Source: Streblospio benedicti
Lineage: Eukaryota > Annelida > Polychaeta > Spionida > Spionidae
Assembly (NCBI GenBank): GCA_019095985.1
Contig: CM032661.1
Location: forward strand, 27,185,082 to 27,249,081
DNA: 64,000 nucleotides
Direction: 5' to 3'
Positions within the stretch are counted from its first letter, which is position 1. Every line of letters starts with the position of its first letter. Under the pieces are notes generated by a model. It searched no databases, was not told the origin of the DNA, and worked only from the letters and a program-made list of their open reading frames with translations. Both the position numbers and the translations under genes were made by a program. Positions 33,401 to 38,732 of this stretch are shown piece after piece.

Positions 33401-36380
33401 CAGCCATCCTGCCACTTCGGTCCACTTCAAACCACTTCCGCTCCTCAAGCGCAAGAGAAATGCAAAAACGAATCACCTTGTTAAAAATAACATTAAATCG
33501 GGAGTACATGGGTGGGGTGGGGACACACGTGCACCAGACTTGGGTACAATCAGCTGGGTACAATGAAACATAATATGACCTACATGTAATGGGACTAAAG
33601 GTATAAATAGTCCAAACTTAGCGTTAGCAATAGAGATTAGATCTCTATCAATAGAGGTTTGGTGGAGCAAATGAACCGAATATGAGCTTCTCTCGTGCCC
33701 GGACGTGCGCACTCCTTTTCAGGTGCATTCCGCATTTGGTCACTCTGAGCATCAGATGTTAAGCAAATTGGCCTGTGAAATGTTTCGTCTGAGGGTGGAT
33801 TAACACAATTTATCACTTTATGTGAACTATTTTAATACTAAAACCTGATTGGTTGAATTCCTCGGATTGATCACCAGAACTCATTCCAATTCTGGGATTA
33901 ATTAAAAGTCTGTGGCTGGTCACATTTTTAATGAGCAATAATTATGCTTCAGAGGTCTGTTGACATCTGATATGCAGAGTGCATTTGGTGCATTGCCAAT
34001 AGTCACTGGCTGGTACTGCGTTCAGCGAAGAAGGGTCATAGTTATTTGTAATAGCACCTGAAACGGCCCTTATTACTCGGCCATTAAAGAACTTGCACTA
34101 TCGTCCCTCTTTCTTTATCTTTCGATTGTTTTTCTACCTTCCATGTGACTCATCTCTCATTCTTCCCTATCTCTCTCCCTTCTCTCTCCATCTATCTCCC
34201 TATCTCTCTCTACATCTCTCTTTATTTTCTCTATCTCTCTCTGTCAATCTCCATGTAACTATCCTTCCCACTCCCATTCTCTCTGTATATACTCTATAAC
34301 ACACAACGTAAAATCATCGTGTTAGATGGATGGGTGTATAAATCAGAAACTTGAAACAGCTGAAGATACATACCATACCCTAAAGCCTAAGCTTACCATT
34401 TCTTTGGCACCGTGATAAATCAGTCATTGCTATTGACAACGATATGCACAGAGGGTTCAATTAAGGAATCCTCACAATGATTATTATTTATTCATATGAA
34501 GTGAGTATCGAGGTTGCGCACTTGCCAGCTATTTCATTGAATGTCTCATGCGATGTATTATGAACGTTGTAATTATTTATGGAGATGGTTCTATGACGTC
34601 GGTAGGTGAGCGAAAACCATCCGATGGAGAGTTTGTCAATAAAAACTGTTTAATGACTGTCACCTGCAGTTTCAAGTAACTTTGGCTGATATTATATCTA
34701 GTTTATATGTATGTATGCTATTGCCGCGAATACGAAAGCTATCGAGCCACGCACTTGTCATGCCCTCAGTAAGCCTACCCTAGAGGTTAGTTAATAAGAA
34801 CTTCACACAGCTAACATTTCCTACAACAGAGACTTCACTGAAACTAATCTATTTGTAACTGGCACCGTGGCAGACCCATGTTTTTCCTGGAAGATGATGT
34901 GGGTGGATGTGTGTCATGTCTCCGGTTTCCGCTTACGGACTGGATTTTGATTGATTTGTGTATTAAATTAGGTTCTGGCGGCAACCGCTCACCAACGATC
35001 TATTGAAACTCTCCAGTTCTAGAACAGCGCACGGGCCACTGTTTCTACTGACTGATGATTGATATCATGGACATGCCACTACAGCTTACTAGGATAGCAA
35101 GCGAGGCATACATGTATTCAATACAGTAAGTACTAGATCAAAACCAAAAGTCGTCAGAGAGCACAGCGTCGCTAGAAGAACGTTGAATTATGGGCAGTAC
35201 AGATGTATACTAAAATGTTATTGAAACCTTGATTGGAAGTACACAGTTATAATGTATGTAATCAGCCACAAATAAAATGTGTGCTACCACCTTTGTGCCA
35301 TTACTGTCTGATGATAATAGTGTCTCCGTCATGCTACATATTGGTCCTGCAGCAGCAAACAGCACCAAGTAGACTTTTGCTACTGCTGCTGCTGAAATAT
35401 TGATCTGTGATTGTCCATTCAATACACTGTAAGGATGTTGAAGATGGACCAAAAATGGCCTTGTGGAAAGCACACTTTAATTTACAAAGTGCGCAAAATG
35501 AATCACTTCTGTATCGCCTCATACCCCATAGTTGTGTTAAGTTTGACCAAAATCGGTTCATCGGTAAACACTAGCTTGTCCAGAAACATACATCGATACA
35601 TAGATAGAAACCAATGAAAAACAAGTTATTGCTTCAGCTGCTGAAGCAATGCAAAAAGTAAGTAAGTAAGTAAGTAATTTTGAGTTCATCAAATAACTGT
35701 ATGGAGGGGGGAATGAGAGGTACTCACGTAGGCAGGCGTGCCTGGCGCCTGCCAGCACGGTGTTAGGCGGGCAAGAGGCGCACACTACGGGCCAAGGCTT
35801 CTCCAGCGAGCACGATGCAATCTCCGCGGCCGACGGATGCACTCCTGTGGGTGAGGAGAGACATATATTGCATCAGCTTGTTTAACTTACATTATATCTA
35901 CTTTATAAATATGGATTTTAAATTAGTCAGAGGGATAAGGCTCGAGTAGGTGAGAGATGAAGTCAAGCGCATTGGACACACGCCATATCAAACATATTAT
36001 AGAGTGTGATGTACAGCAAGCGCCGGGAAGTGTGGGCACATGCATCTTAAAGCAAACAATCTCTTATATATAGTGTACACTGTTTATTTGGTTAATCTCA
36101 GGACCTTTTTCGAGCTTGAGCTTGAAACTCTTAACAGCCAAGCTCGACCTTTTATCTTGTAACTTTTCAATTATGACTAACTGGAGTCTGAAGCGAATCA
36201 ACTCCTTAAACAGTATGGCCAAATCTAACCACTAAAACTTACGAAACAGATGCATTCATCCTTCATAGCATAATTGAAATACGCGATGCGCATTCCTACA
36301 CTGCCCCTGTTATATGTTGTCTACTCACCATATATTGCTAGTAGCGACAGCATCGCCCATGGAGTCCATACTGTTCTCAT
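229..36380 (-). CDS. Giant furin-like cysteine-rich repeat protein, 42 exons seen, 3' end beyond the window
   Basis: Exons in transcript order: 36329-36380, 35728-35844, 32690-32824, 31281-31398, 30717-30926, 30178-30282, 27649-27762, 27408-27515, 26265-26350 (start uncertain), 25836-25966, 25276-25428, 24752-24865, 24396-24502, 23474-23570, 22924-23025, 22449-22559, 21192-21296, 20812-20916, 20216-20320, 18412-18519, 17022-17156, 16490-16624, 16011-16109, 15477-15572, 15015-15089, 14544-14663, 14019-14126, 13627-13740, 13126-13239, 12564-12686, 12210-12326, 10540-10652, 9971-10097, 9482-9583, 9049-9174, 8515-8637, 8035-8172, 5371-5547, 4852-4968, 3937-4039, 3505-3661, 229-427. Seen: a signal peptide, about 40 Cys-rich modules, GT-AG junctions throughout, and matching phases except at exons 4/5 and 8/9. 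Known: such modules occur in furin/PCSK5-type and growth-factor-receptor Cys-rich regions. Inferred: a secreted or extracellular protein; no protease, kinase or membrane segment is visible. Function is unknown, and the missing C-terminus could add an anchor or a catalytic domain. Confidence 0.9.
1270..1830 (+). mobile_element. 3' end of a CR1-like LINE
   Basis: The reading frame 1278-1616 contains YKIKNNLVNISFPSIV, RYNRVKILHSDAYKYSFY and IRIWNMLP, the usual C-terminal end of a CR1-type LINE reverse-transcriptase protein. It is followed by a short 3' UTR and a tandem attgaag tail (about 1806-1827). The 5' part is missing, as in most LINE copies. It lies in the last visible intron of the Cys-rich gene. 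Confidence 0.75.
1979..3329. mobile_element. TIR DNA element, about 1.35 kb, non-coding
   Basis: The two ends are inverted copies: C7 then ATTCCACGGTCG on the left, and the complement of TCCGTTCCACAGTCG with C7 on the right. The interior is built of short degenerate words such as gacttggtaa and acctggtaaag (three in tandem near 2270-2300). No transposase frame was found, so it is a non-autonomous element of unassigned superfamily. Confidence 0.7.
3505..3661 (-). CDS. Cys-rich repeat gene, exon 41
   Basis: Phase 2 entry (acceptor TTTCAG) and phase 0 exit (donor GTGAGA). It carries a full module, CPRNCVSCSFTADQGQKC, and the first half of another, CPSACTECSYDAQTKK, which exon 42 completes. Confidence 0.9.
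3937..4039 (-). CDS. Cys-rich repeat gene, exon 40
   Basis: Enters in phase 1 (acceptor ACTGTAG) and exits in phase 2 (donor GTACCA), matching exon 41. The module reads CPSNCQTCEDKKSDGVLVC, SACSTSYI and GVC. Confidence 0.9.
4852..4968 (-). CDS. Cys-rich repeat gene, exon 39
   Basis: Phase 1-1, 117 nt, acceptor GTATTAG and donor GTGGGA (below average). The module reads CPTNCIECAVSTGGSTTEC, VGKCSAGYG and KNCY. Confidence 0.9.
5371..5547 (-). CDS. Cys-rich repeat gene, exon 38
   Basis: Phase 1-1, 177 nt, acceptor TTTTCAG and donor GTAAGT. AKDQCDPGFCDTGYA completes the split module from exon 37. A complete module follows, beginning CASNCKKCTTNGPGKC and ending MTCL. Confidence 0.92.
5711..5773 (-). 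pseudogene. Relic or alternative Cys-module exon
   Basis: Between exons 37 and 38, this 63-nt stretch has an AG acceptor and GT donor, is phase 1-1, is open, and reads VTHCSKCTTTGSHGSECKSR, like the first half of a module whose leading Cys is lost. A second, more decayed copy of the ATTGCTCAAAG word lies beside it (about 5800-5840). It may be a decayed exon or a rarely used one. Confidence 0.4.
5969..8002. mobile_element. TIR element (family A), split by a LINE
   Basis: The ends CAGTACTGATCCCATAAG on the left and the inverted equivalent on the right are each flanked by TA. The outer parts (5969-6351 and about 7796-8002) match the uninterrupted copy at 21454-22047. TA target duplications and CAGT ends suggest a Tc1/mariner-type non-autonomous element. 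The LINE at 6352-7795 was inserted later. Confidence 0.8.
6352..7795 (-). mobile_element. Broken LINE reverse transcriptase nested in a TIR element
   Basis: On the minus strand, in order: FVSLDATAAFDRVWHD (palm, about 7713-7765), GVPQGS (about 7604-7623), YVDD (the catalytic YxDD motif, about 7568-7586), ALKRAGFKLTKQ, and a C-terminal zinc-knuckle-like CDPCQAKEDTTHFFLYC. Fragments lie in different frames and the 5' end is missing, so the copy is dead. The C-terminal motif is common in Jockey, I and related clades. Confidence 0.8.
8035..8172 (-). CDS. Cys-rich repeat gene, exon 37
   Basis: Phase 1-1, 138 nt, acceptor TTTTTAG and donor GTGAGT. A full module, CSSNCVSCGTAGPGKCDTC, is followed by the opening of the next, CEACSARCSKCSAT. 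The second module is closed by exon 38 after a 2.5-kb intron filled with transposable elements. Confidence 0.92.
8515..8637 (-). CDS. Cys-rich repeat gene, exon 36
   Basis: Phase 1-1, 123 nt, acceptor CTTGCAG and donor GTATGA. The module reads CPAHCSQCTYESSS, KCVSGQCDIGYAN and GTCE. Confidence 0.92.
9049..9174 (-). CDS. Cys-rich repeat gene, exon 35
   Basis: Phase 1-1, 126 nt, acceptor TTTTCAG and donor GTAAGT. The module reads CPTNCLSCTYDTSTSSTKC, VGQCKSPGFAQ and LGCV. Confidence 0.92.
9482..9583 (-). CDS. Cys-rich repeat gene, exon 34
   Basis: Phase 1-1, 102 nt, acceptor TTTTCAG and donor GTAAAG. The module reads CSTGCKECTISGSTSTCDTC, ASGYVKD and NGCA. Confidence 0.92.
9971..10097 (-). 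CDS. Cys-rich repeat gene, exon 33
   Basis: Phase 0 entry (acceptor CATCTAG) and phase 1 exit (donor GTAAGT). It reads VKCGSCLSSCKTCELD, TTCLKQQCESGYG and FTCQ. The first Cys closes the previous module. Confidence 0.9.
10540..10652 (-). CDS. Cys-rich repeat gene, exon 32
   Basis: Enters in phase 1 and exits in phase 0 (donor GTAGGT), matching the phase-0 entry of exon 33. The module reads CPSSCAVCKYEASATGSTVC, GGCQANTREYTDNGM. The closing Cys is supplied by exon 33. Confidence 0.9.
10795..11483. repeat. Tandem array, higher-order unit about 135 bp
   Basis: Intron array in which ctgtaacaagttaa words recur. The higher-order unit restarts near 10820, 10950, 11090, 11225 and 11360, a spacing of 131-139 bases. 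Each unit has two related sub-units ending ccctctatatta or cccttctattatta, each preceded by ctggatctgcc. That last word equals the end of the short TIR elements at 39551, 48571 and 51516. Confidence 0.9.
12210..12326 (-). CDS. Cys-rich repeat gene, exon 31
   Basis: Phase 1-1, 117 nt, acceptor AATAACAG and donor GTAAGT. The module reads CPTGCMECTFNTVSGATVC, TGKCDNQYAQ and LECL. Confidence 0.92.
12564..12686 (-). CDS. Cys-rich repeat gene, exon 30
   Basis: Phase 1-1, 123 nt, acceptor CTTCCAG and donor GTACAC. The module reads CASNCKECVYSTTGG, SCTVNKCLDRYT and KACL. Confidence 0.92.
13126..13239 (-). CDS. Cys-rich repeat gene, exon 29
   Basis: Phase 1-1, 114 nt, acceptor GTTCCAG and donor GTAAGT. 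The module reads CHTGCSQCGLTVSTNHITC, SGQCNMGYTQ and QTCF. Confidence 0.92.
13627..13740 (-). CDS. Cys-rich repeat gene, exon 28
   Basis: Phase 1-1, 114 nt, acceptor ATTTAAG and donor GTCAGT. The module reads CPVGCTQCSWDTATSTLKC, TGKCDSKYQ and GTCI. It resembles exon 31. Confidence 0.92.
   Translation of the reverse strand, partial: HVRLAALNVAGTQPQVRSSVTRASVTASTRPSQRALA
14019..14126 (-). CDS. Cys-rich repeat gene, exon 27
   Basis: Phase 1-1, 108 nt, acceptor TTTGCAG and donor GTGGGT. The module reads CPADCLSCTWSGSATVC, SGCASGYGVK and GTCA. Confidence 0.92.
14544..14663 (-). CDS. Cys-rich repeat gene, exon 26 (atypical start)
   Basis: Phase 1-1, 120 nt, acceptor TTTCTAG and donor GTGAGT. 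It reads GDSCLTAVLDTTGG, KCFDGFCDKNYVW and NGACR. The leading CxxxC is reduced to a single Cys, and the closing half is normal. Confidence 0.86.
15015..15089 (-). CDS. Cys-rich repeat gene, exon 25 (atypical, short)
   Basis: Phase 1-1, only 75 nt, acceptor CTTTCAG and donor GTAAGT. It reads LCTSAGNYMSIGGTAVAP and VYTCKS, with two cysteines only. It is a remnant or a spacer rather than a full module; splice sites and frame support it. Confidence 0.8.
15151..15210 (-). pseudogene. Possible relic Cys-module exon
   Basis: The minus strand reads KKYAEGQLQCASCK up to a GTAAGA donor at 15150 (phase 1), similar to the GSLQCLQCK segment of exon 5. There is no good phase-1 acceptor, so it is probably a decayed exon between exons 24 and 25. 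Confidence 0.25.
15477..15572 (-). CDS. Cys-rich repeat gene, exon 24
   Basis: Phase 1-1, 96 nt, acceptor TTCAATAG and donor GTACCA. The module reads CTDTNCKTCNGAAGTCEVC, DTGFMLVNGACK. The first spacing is CxxxxC. Confidence 0.9.
16011..16109 (-). CDS. Cys-rich repeat gene, exon 23
   Basis: Phase 1-1, 99 nt, acceptor CTTGTAG and donor GTAGGC. The module reads CASGCSACAASDVSKCTAC, PDKKRLTS and GACE, with no G-Y. Confidence 0.92.
16490..16624 (-). CDS. Cys-rich repeat gene, exon 22 (twin of exon 21)
   Basis: Phase 1-1, 135 nt, acceptor TTTCAG and donor GTGAGT. It reads TCTTGKTCGKCSGCEVAN, CTACPAGHALD and SSKQCWG. Exons 21 and 22 form a subtype with an additional Cys pair. Confidence 0.92.
17022..17156 (-). 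CDS. Cys-rich repeat gene, exon 21 (twin of exon 22)
   Basis: Phase 1-1, 135 nt, acceptor GTGTTAG and donor GTGAGT. It reads SCTAGKTCGTCSQCEAG, CTHCPVNYVLD and SSKQCWG. Length, Cys spacing and the SSKQCWG ending match exon 22, so the two are recent duplicates. Confidence 0.92.
17767..17866. other. Assembly gap (100 N)
   Basis: One hundred N, a conventional size for a gap of unknown length, inside the intron between exons 20 and 21. Sequence next to the gap shows no coding signal, but an exon could be hidden. Confidence 0.99.
18412..18519 (-). CDS. Cys-rich repeat gene, exon 20
   Basis: Phase 1-1, 108 nt, acceptor CTTTCAG and donor GTAAGT. The module reads CPSSCKFCTYVGSTTVC, QQCEAGFLMN and SNCI. 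The following intron contains the assembly gap, so a further exon could be hidden before exon 21. Confidence 0.92.
20216..20320 (-). CDS. Cys-rich repeat gene, exon 19
   Basis: Phase 1-1, 105 nt, acceptor TGTTCAG and donor GTAAGT. The module reads CPDNCLSCSTTLKCTTC, ADGFAKKE and HQCV. Confidence 0.92.
20812..20916 (-). CDS. Cys-rich repeat gene, exon 18
   Basis: Phase 1-1, 105 nt, acceptor TTTTAAG and donor GTATGT. The module reads CADKCTGCTTAATCDGAGTC, then ETGYKKKVDNSGCE. Confidence 0.92.
21192..21296 (-). CDS. Cys-rich repeat gene, exon 17
   Basis: Phase 1-1, 105 nt, acceptor CATCCAG and donor GTGAGT. The module reads CQTGCTACTAGAGKCDSGSC and ends GTKICD. The usual G-Y after the fifth Cys is replaced by PSTTVYN. 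Confidence 0.9.
21454..22047. mobile_element. TIR element (family A), uninterrupted copy
   Basis: It starts CAGTACAGATTGCGTCAG and ends with the inverted equivalent, with TA on both sides, 594 bases. No transposase frame. It lies in the intron between exons 16 and 17 and matches the split copy at 5969-8002. Confidence 0.88.
22449..22559 (-). CDS. Cys-rich repeat gene, exon 16
   Basis: Phase 1-1, 111 nt, acceptor CTTGCAG and donor GTCAGA. The module reads CPDKCSSCTFDASKGTTTC, NQCASGYTLVDGLCK. Confidence 0.92.
22924..23025 (-). CDS. Cys-rich repeat gene, exon 15
   Basis: Phase 1-1, 102 nt, acceptor TTTGCAG and donor GTAAGT. The module reads CPVGCSSCSVSGNKFVC, TCESKYVKT and GVCI. Confidence 0.92.
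23474..23570 (-). CDS. Cys-rich repeat gene, exon 14
   Basis: Phase 0 entry (acceptor ATTTTAG) and phase 1 exit (donor GTGGGT). The module reads ACATGCSKCSTTGC, GCAVGYAQI and DSCV. It is one of the shortest full modules. Confidence 0.9.
24062..24182. repeat. Short hairpin repeat
   Basis: gaatgattttcg(t/c)cagacgt occurs in inverted orientation at about 24064 and 24160, around 70 bases apart, so transcripts could fold back. Likely a very short TIR element in the intron between exons 13 and 14. Confidence 0.6.
24396..24502 (-). CDS. Cys-rich repeat gene, exon 13
   Basis: Enters in phase 1 and exits in phase 0 (donor GTACAT), pairing with the phase-0 entry of exon 14. The module reads CPNCAGTCTYSSTNSRAEC, LCDTGYVKN and SQCQ. 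The first spacing is CxxC rather than CxxxC. Confidence 0.9.
24752..24865 (-). CDS. Cys-rich repeat gene, exon 12
   Basis: Phase 1-1, 114 nt, acceptor CTTCAG and donor GTAAGT. The module reads CQSGCKTCALDSSGQTQC, SVCKTDFALN and PNTCV. Confidence 0.92.
25115..25264. mobile_element. 150-bp TIR element
   Basis: Ends CAGCAGAAACTCCAATCAAG and the inverted form of CAGTAGAACCTCTCTATAAG, with TA on each side. Non-coding and very short, so a MITE. It ends 12 bases from the 3' boundary of exon 11, next to its donor. Confidence 0.75.
25276..25428 (-). CDS. Cys-rich repeat gene, exon 11
   Basis: Phase 1-1, 153 nt, acceptor GTTGCAG and donor GTATGT. It starts with the tail of the previous module, KFVLTGDKTSC, followed by a full module CPSNCLHCAYDITSKVAQC and CIEGYYRTSTGTC. 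Confidence 0.92.
25836..25966 (-). CDS. Cys-rich repeat gene, exon 10
   Basis: It enters in phase 2 and exits in phase 1. Two nested AG acceptors three bases apart (exon start at 25966 or 25969) keep the same frame. It completes the exon 9 module with CVYGSCATGSTYQ, then encodes CPSCPSDCQTCYVDQSG and ends CSQCK. Confidence 0.85.
26265..26350 (-). CDS. Cys-rich repeat gene, exon 9 (5' boundary abuts a TIR element)
   Basis: It reads NAVRSSDGLC and CPENCNKCTDDGTKTK and ends at a GTAAGT donor in phase 2, which matches exon 10. The 5' edge is doubtful. The only upstream in-frame AG lies inside the terminal repeat of the element at 26349-27112 and would need a phase-0 partner. The AG at 26306-26305 would make a TAG stop with the last base of exon 8. 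Skipping exons 9 and 10 (8 to 11) keeps the frame. Confidence 0.5.
26349..27112. mobile_element. TIR element (family B) abutting exon 9
   Basis: Perfectly inverted ends CACTACTGTCACCGTATAAG, flanked by TA at 26347-26348 and 27113-27114, 764 bases, no coding capacity. The interior is rich in AT and cgtaatttc-like words. Its left end touches coding exon 9. A second, more diverged copy is at 29049-29927. Confidence 0.9.
27408..27515 (-). CDS. Cys-rich repeat gene, exon 8
   Basis: Phase 1-1, 108 nt, acceptor CTTTCAG and donor GTGAGT. The module reads CPTKCSSCTADSSGNLNTC, CDKCLDAY and PTCD. It leaves one T for the next codon. That fits exon 11 (phase 1), but no good acceptor of exon 9 matches it. 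Confidence 0.9.
27649..27762 (-). CDS. Cys-rich repeat gene, exon 7
   Basis: Phase 1-1, 114 nt, acceptor TTTCAG and donor GTAATA. The module reads CGSHCASCSKSSYC, GQCDKGYGFI and YGTCS. The central loop is unusually short. Confidence 0.9.
28163..28743. mobile_element. TIR element (family C) with an internal tRNA-like segment
   Basis: Ends CAGTACAAATTGCGAATAAG and the inverted form of CAGTACAAGTTGCGAATTAG, with TA on both sides, 581 bases. The CAGTAC start is shared with family A. It contains the tRNA-like piece at 28386-28468. Confidence 0.82.
28386..28468 (-). repeat. tRNA-derived (SINE-like) segment
   Basis: The minus strand has an A-box-like TGGCGTAATGGATA and a B-box GTTCGAATCC at tRNA-like spacing. 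The ends do not pair into an acceptor stem, so it is a SINE head or tRNA fossil rather than a working tRNA gene. Confidence 0.5.
29049..29927. mobile_element. TIR element (family B), second copy with fold-back interior
   Basis: The outer ends (left CAGTACTGTCACCATATAAG, right inverse CACTACTGTCACTGTATAAG) match the element at 26349-27112. The interior differs: it is mostly a long imperfect inverted repeat (29150-29640). It lies in the intron between exons 6 and 7. Confidence 0.75.
29150..29640. repeat. Long imperfect inverted repeat
   Basis: Two arms of about 230-240 bases are inverted, with the centre near 29392-29408 (around actcgagc). Paired words include gtgtctgaccacct against aggtggtcagacac, and ttttgtccatt against aatggacaaga. 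The arms have diverged by small indels. Transcripts could form a long hairpin. Confidence 0.75.
30178..30282 (-). CDS. Cys-rich repeat gene, exon 6
   Basis: Phase 1-1, 105 nt, acceptor TTCTAG and donor GTATGT. One module: CPSNCKACELSGSDVVC, then SGQCDDRYVLEQGKC. It has the common loop GQCD followed by an aromatic residue. Confidence 0.92.
30717..30926 (-). CDS. Cys-rich repeat gene, exon 5 (two modules)
   Basis: A 210-nt phase 1-1 exon holding two modules back to back, CASNCEDCAVANEC with SCKSGYAFQ, then CPAYCDSCAYGSGGSLQC with TDKTGCL. Most exons here carry one module, so an intron was probably lost between these two. Donor GTAAGT. Confidence 0.92.
31281..31398 (-). CDS. Cys-rich repeat gene, exon 4 (phase clash with exon 5)
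   Basis: The acceptor is a pyrimidine tract ending in CAG. The module reads CAAYCSNCKVKGECEPDGC and ends ATRTCKK. The donor GTAAGA follows a run of five A, so the exon is 118 nt and exits in phase 2, whereas exon 5 enters in phase 1. Either the A run is one base too long here, or the exon is skipped (exon 3 to 5 stays in frame), or a small exon was missed. Confidence 0.75.
32690..32824 (-). CDS. Cys-rich repeat gene, exon 3
   Basis: A 135-nt phase 1-1 exon encoding one full module that starts CATYCANCTEELKPDG, continues CVDCWPGYFSS and ends NKTVCE. The donor is GTCCGT, which lacks the usual A at +3 and is the weakest donor in the gene, but it preserves phase 1. Confidence 0.88.
34104..34290. 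repeat. Pyrimidine-rich low-complexity tract
   Basis: Degenerate ctctctat / tctctc runs over about 190 bases, in the intron between exons 2 and 3. The open frame across it is a by-product of composition. Confidence 0.8.
35420..35652. repeat. Dispersed repeat, inverted partner of 54775-55010
   Basis: It contains aaagcacactttaattta, gtgtaaagtttgacc-like and gcttgtccagaaacata words and ends at the palindromic cttcagctgctgaagcaatg. The reverse complement of the same order occurs at 54775-55010 with moderate divergence. Origin unknown; it is followed by a short gtaa microsatellite. Confidence 0.65.
35728..35844 (-). CDS. Cys-rich repeat gene, exon 2
   Basis: Acceptor CCCACAG, donor GTGAGT, phase 1-1, 117 nt. 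It reads ASCSLEKPWPVVC and then CASCPPNTVLAGARHACL. This is a partial module: the usual leading CxxxCxxC is missing, but the closing half is present. Base composition is clearly richer in GC than the flanking introns. Confidence 0.88.
36329..36380 (-). CDS. Cys-rich repeat gene, exon 1 (signal peptide)
   Basis: The exon begins at an ATG and reads MRTVWTPWAMLSLLAIYG, a short basic start followed by a hydrophobic core, as in a signal peptide. It ends at a GTGAGT donor after one base of the next codon (phase 1), which joins exon 2 in frame through a Gly codon. No convincing promoter was recognised upstream. Confidence 0.85.
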
Positions 36381-36692
36381 ACTTTGTTTATTACTGTAGG
36401 TTCTGTCTTATTTCTTTTCGTTGTAGTTTCTTAAGTTCTGCAACATAAGTGGCATGAACTTAATACTAATACGGCATCATTTTTGTGGTAAGTCAATTTC
36501 TCGGACTCTGGTTTGGATTGGAATTACTTTGTTCATTCATAATCATATTATGATATATACTTACAGAAACATTTACATATATACAAAAATAAGTACAGTT
36601 AACACCAAAAGTAAAATATTGAAATATCTAGATATATTGGAATCAATTAACTTGGGTTTAAGTATTGATATTACAGTATTCTTTCTCCGAGC

Positions 36693-36790
36693 CTCTGCTG
36701 GGAATCGAGCCTTGAACCACTATTACTACCACTGTGGCATCTATTCACTTAGTACTTATGGCATTAGACCACTCGGCCGAAAAGCTGTAT
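36693..36790 (-). repeat. tRNA-like sequence with long variable arm
   Basis: The minus strand has TCGGCCGAGTGGTCTAATGCC (A box) and GGTTCAAGGCTCGATTCCC (B box) about 50 bases apart, the layout of class II (Leu/Ser) tRNAs. The terminal stem does not pair, so it is a tRNA fossil or SINE head 300 bases upstream of the Cys-rich gene start. Confidence 0.5.
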
Positions 36791-37387
36791 CATTTTATGA
36801 TTCTGTTTGGTAACTTATTCCATAATTTAACATCATTCCATTTGAAACTGAGTTTTTCATTTGACTTTAAATGAAAATTGATAAACGAATTTCGGTTTTT
36901 ACCAGTAAAATGGAATTGTTCAAATTCAGATAATGTATTCAATCAAATACAACGGATCAGTTTGACTATATATTGATTACTGTGTATTTAGAGTTAGAAA
37001 ATTAACTCTTAAATCCTAAAAACTTCAAATCTTTCACACGCAAAGGTTTTTTGAGTGGTATCTGCCACTCACTAAATCTCGAATAATGTGTGAACTTAGA
37101 CGGAGATAAATACCAACGATTACCAACGCGTAAATTACTATTTATGCACCAAAACAATGATAAAATACACAAAATAAGAAATTGATTCCAATTTTCATCA
37201 TTTCACACATAAAACGTGATAATCGACTTCTATGTAAATTGCTATCTTCAGTCTTTAATTTTATATCTAATATCATGGTTATTTGGTTTTATTCCATTAC
37301 TGTCATTACTGTAATTACTGTAATTGGGATGCAAAAATAAGTGCTGCGTCCCTGTGTCCAGTTTTAAGACATTGTAAATATAAATGA

Positions 37388-37772
37388 GGTGGTTTATAGT
37401 CGTGATTCTCACGACTTTGCATTTTACACCAGGCACGTCATTGGCACACTCAAAGATCAGCAATTGATCATTTCTCATTAAACTTGCTACATATATTCTT
37501 GTCATTTGACAAACAGCTTCGTGTTAGACGAAGAGGTCGAAACTATAGGGGCTACTTGCATCGGCATCACATTCAGGCACAATGCGAATCACTCATGCAG
37601 GCATTCACACACTCTTTCAATCCAATGACCTGTACCTAATTAACGTGTAGGTGCCACGGAGCAGTGTGCAACAATTTAGGGATGAGTTTGCTCAACACCG
37701 ACCATCGGACCCGACCGAGAATCGAACCCACAACATTCTGGTCATATGTCCACTCACCCACAGAAGCACAGA
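37388..37772 (-). mobile_element. tRNA-derived SINE (family 1)
   Basis: Same family as 41786-42075 and 52346-52672. The minus strand starts with a tRNA-like head (B box near gggttcgattctcgg) followed by a body containing gcacactgctccgtggcacc and an ending with ataaaccacc. Confidence 0.75.
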
Positions 37773-38732
37773 CATATATTCCAATCGACCCCTGTGTCAC
37801 TTTTTTTTAATATATATGATGTCCTTATAGAAAAAAATGTGCGCGTCTCGTGTCAATGGATAAGGATTTTCAATTTGTCACGTTTACATGAAAAATTGGC
37901 TCAAATAACGAATGTTTTCACCGGGTCACTTTTAACCAATGTAGGGCCCTATAGTGCAAGTGATCTGCAGCTACAATTATAGATATTATTAGAATGTGTT
38001 AGATTACCCTATTTGCCCTAACGTGCCCCATGTGAAGTTATACTTAGTGATTTGATAACAAATAAAATGCATGTATGCCTAATGATTATTGCCAATATCG
38101 TGTGTGCTCAGTTTTAATGCCGTGTTCCCTGTTCTGTGTTGCATTAGATTAGCCGGCTAGAGGTGTGGCCACGGTAGTTGTGAAACTCTTCCTATTAATA
38201 CCCACATTTCACAGCTCATTAACATAGCGGCGGCTGTGGCTGATAGTAAAGTCCCACAAAAATTGACCACTTGACCCGCACTCGTCCATACTCGTCCCTA
38301 TACTCGGGTTTTATACTTGGGTTGCGATTGGGCACCCAAACGTCCGAGTGCAACTTCTTTGTGAATCGTCCCGTCAATTCGGCGGTGGTTTTTAGTGTTT
38401 TATGCAACTTCAAACATTAAATTTATTCGTCGCACATGGGATGATATCGTCTCTCAATCGTCACTGCTTGGGCGGCCTCTTGCCTCGACTTATTCTCACG
38501 TTGCCCACCTAACGTCGGTCGATTGCAGATGACAGTGGCGAGTAAAGACGATTAAAGGACGATTCTGAGGCGAGTTGAAGGTTTGTATAAGATGTATAGG
38601 CGCACCTGGTGTCGACCGACGTGAGACCTGATTGCGGAAGAGTGAAGATCACCAGGGACAATTGTCTCTCAATCACGGGATGATTCAAACTATCGATCCC
38701 CTGGGCATGAATCCATCTGTCTCTGCACTCAA

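Noticed and set aside
229-36380. Protist (ciliate or Giardia) Cys-rich surface protein contamination
   Set aside because: Long GT-AG introns filled with animal-type LINEs and TIR elements, and NPF and speriolin on the same sequence, argue for an animal chromosome.
36693-36790. Functional tRNA gene
   Set aside because: A and B boxes are present but the acceptor ends do not pair; treated as a tRNA fossil or SINE head.
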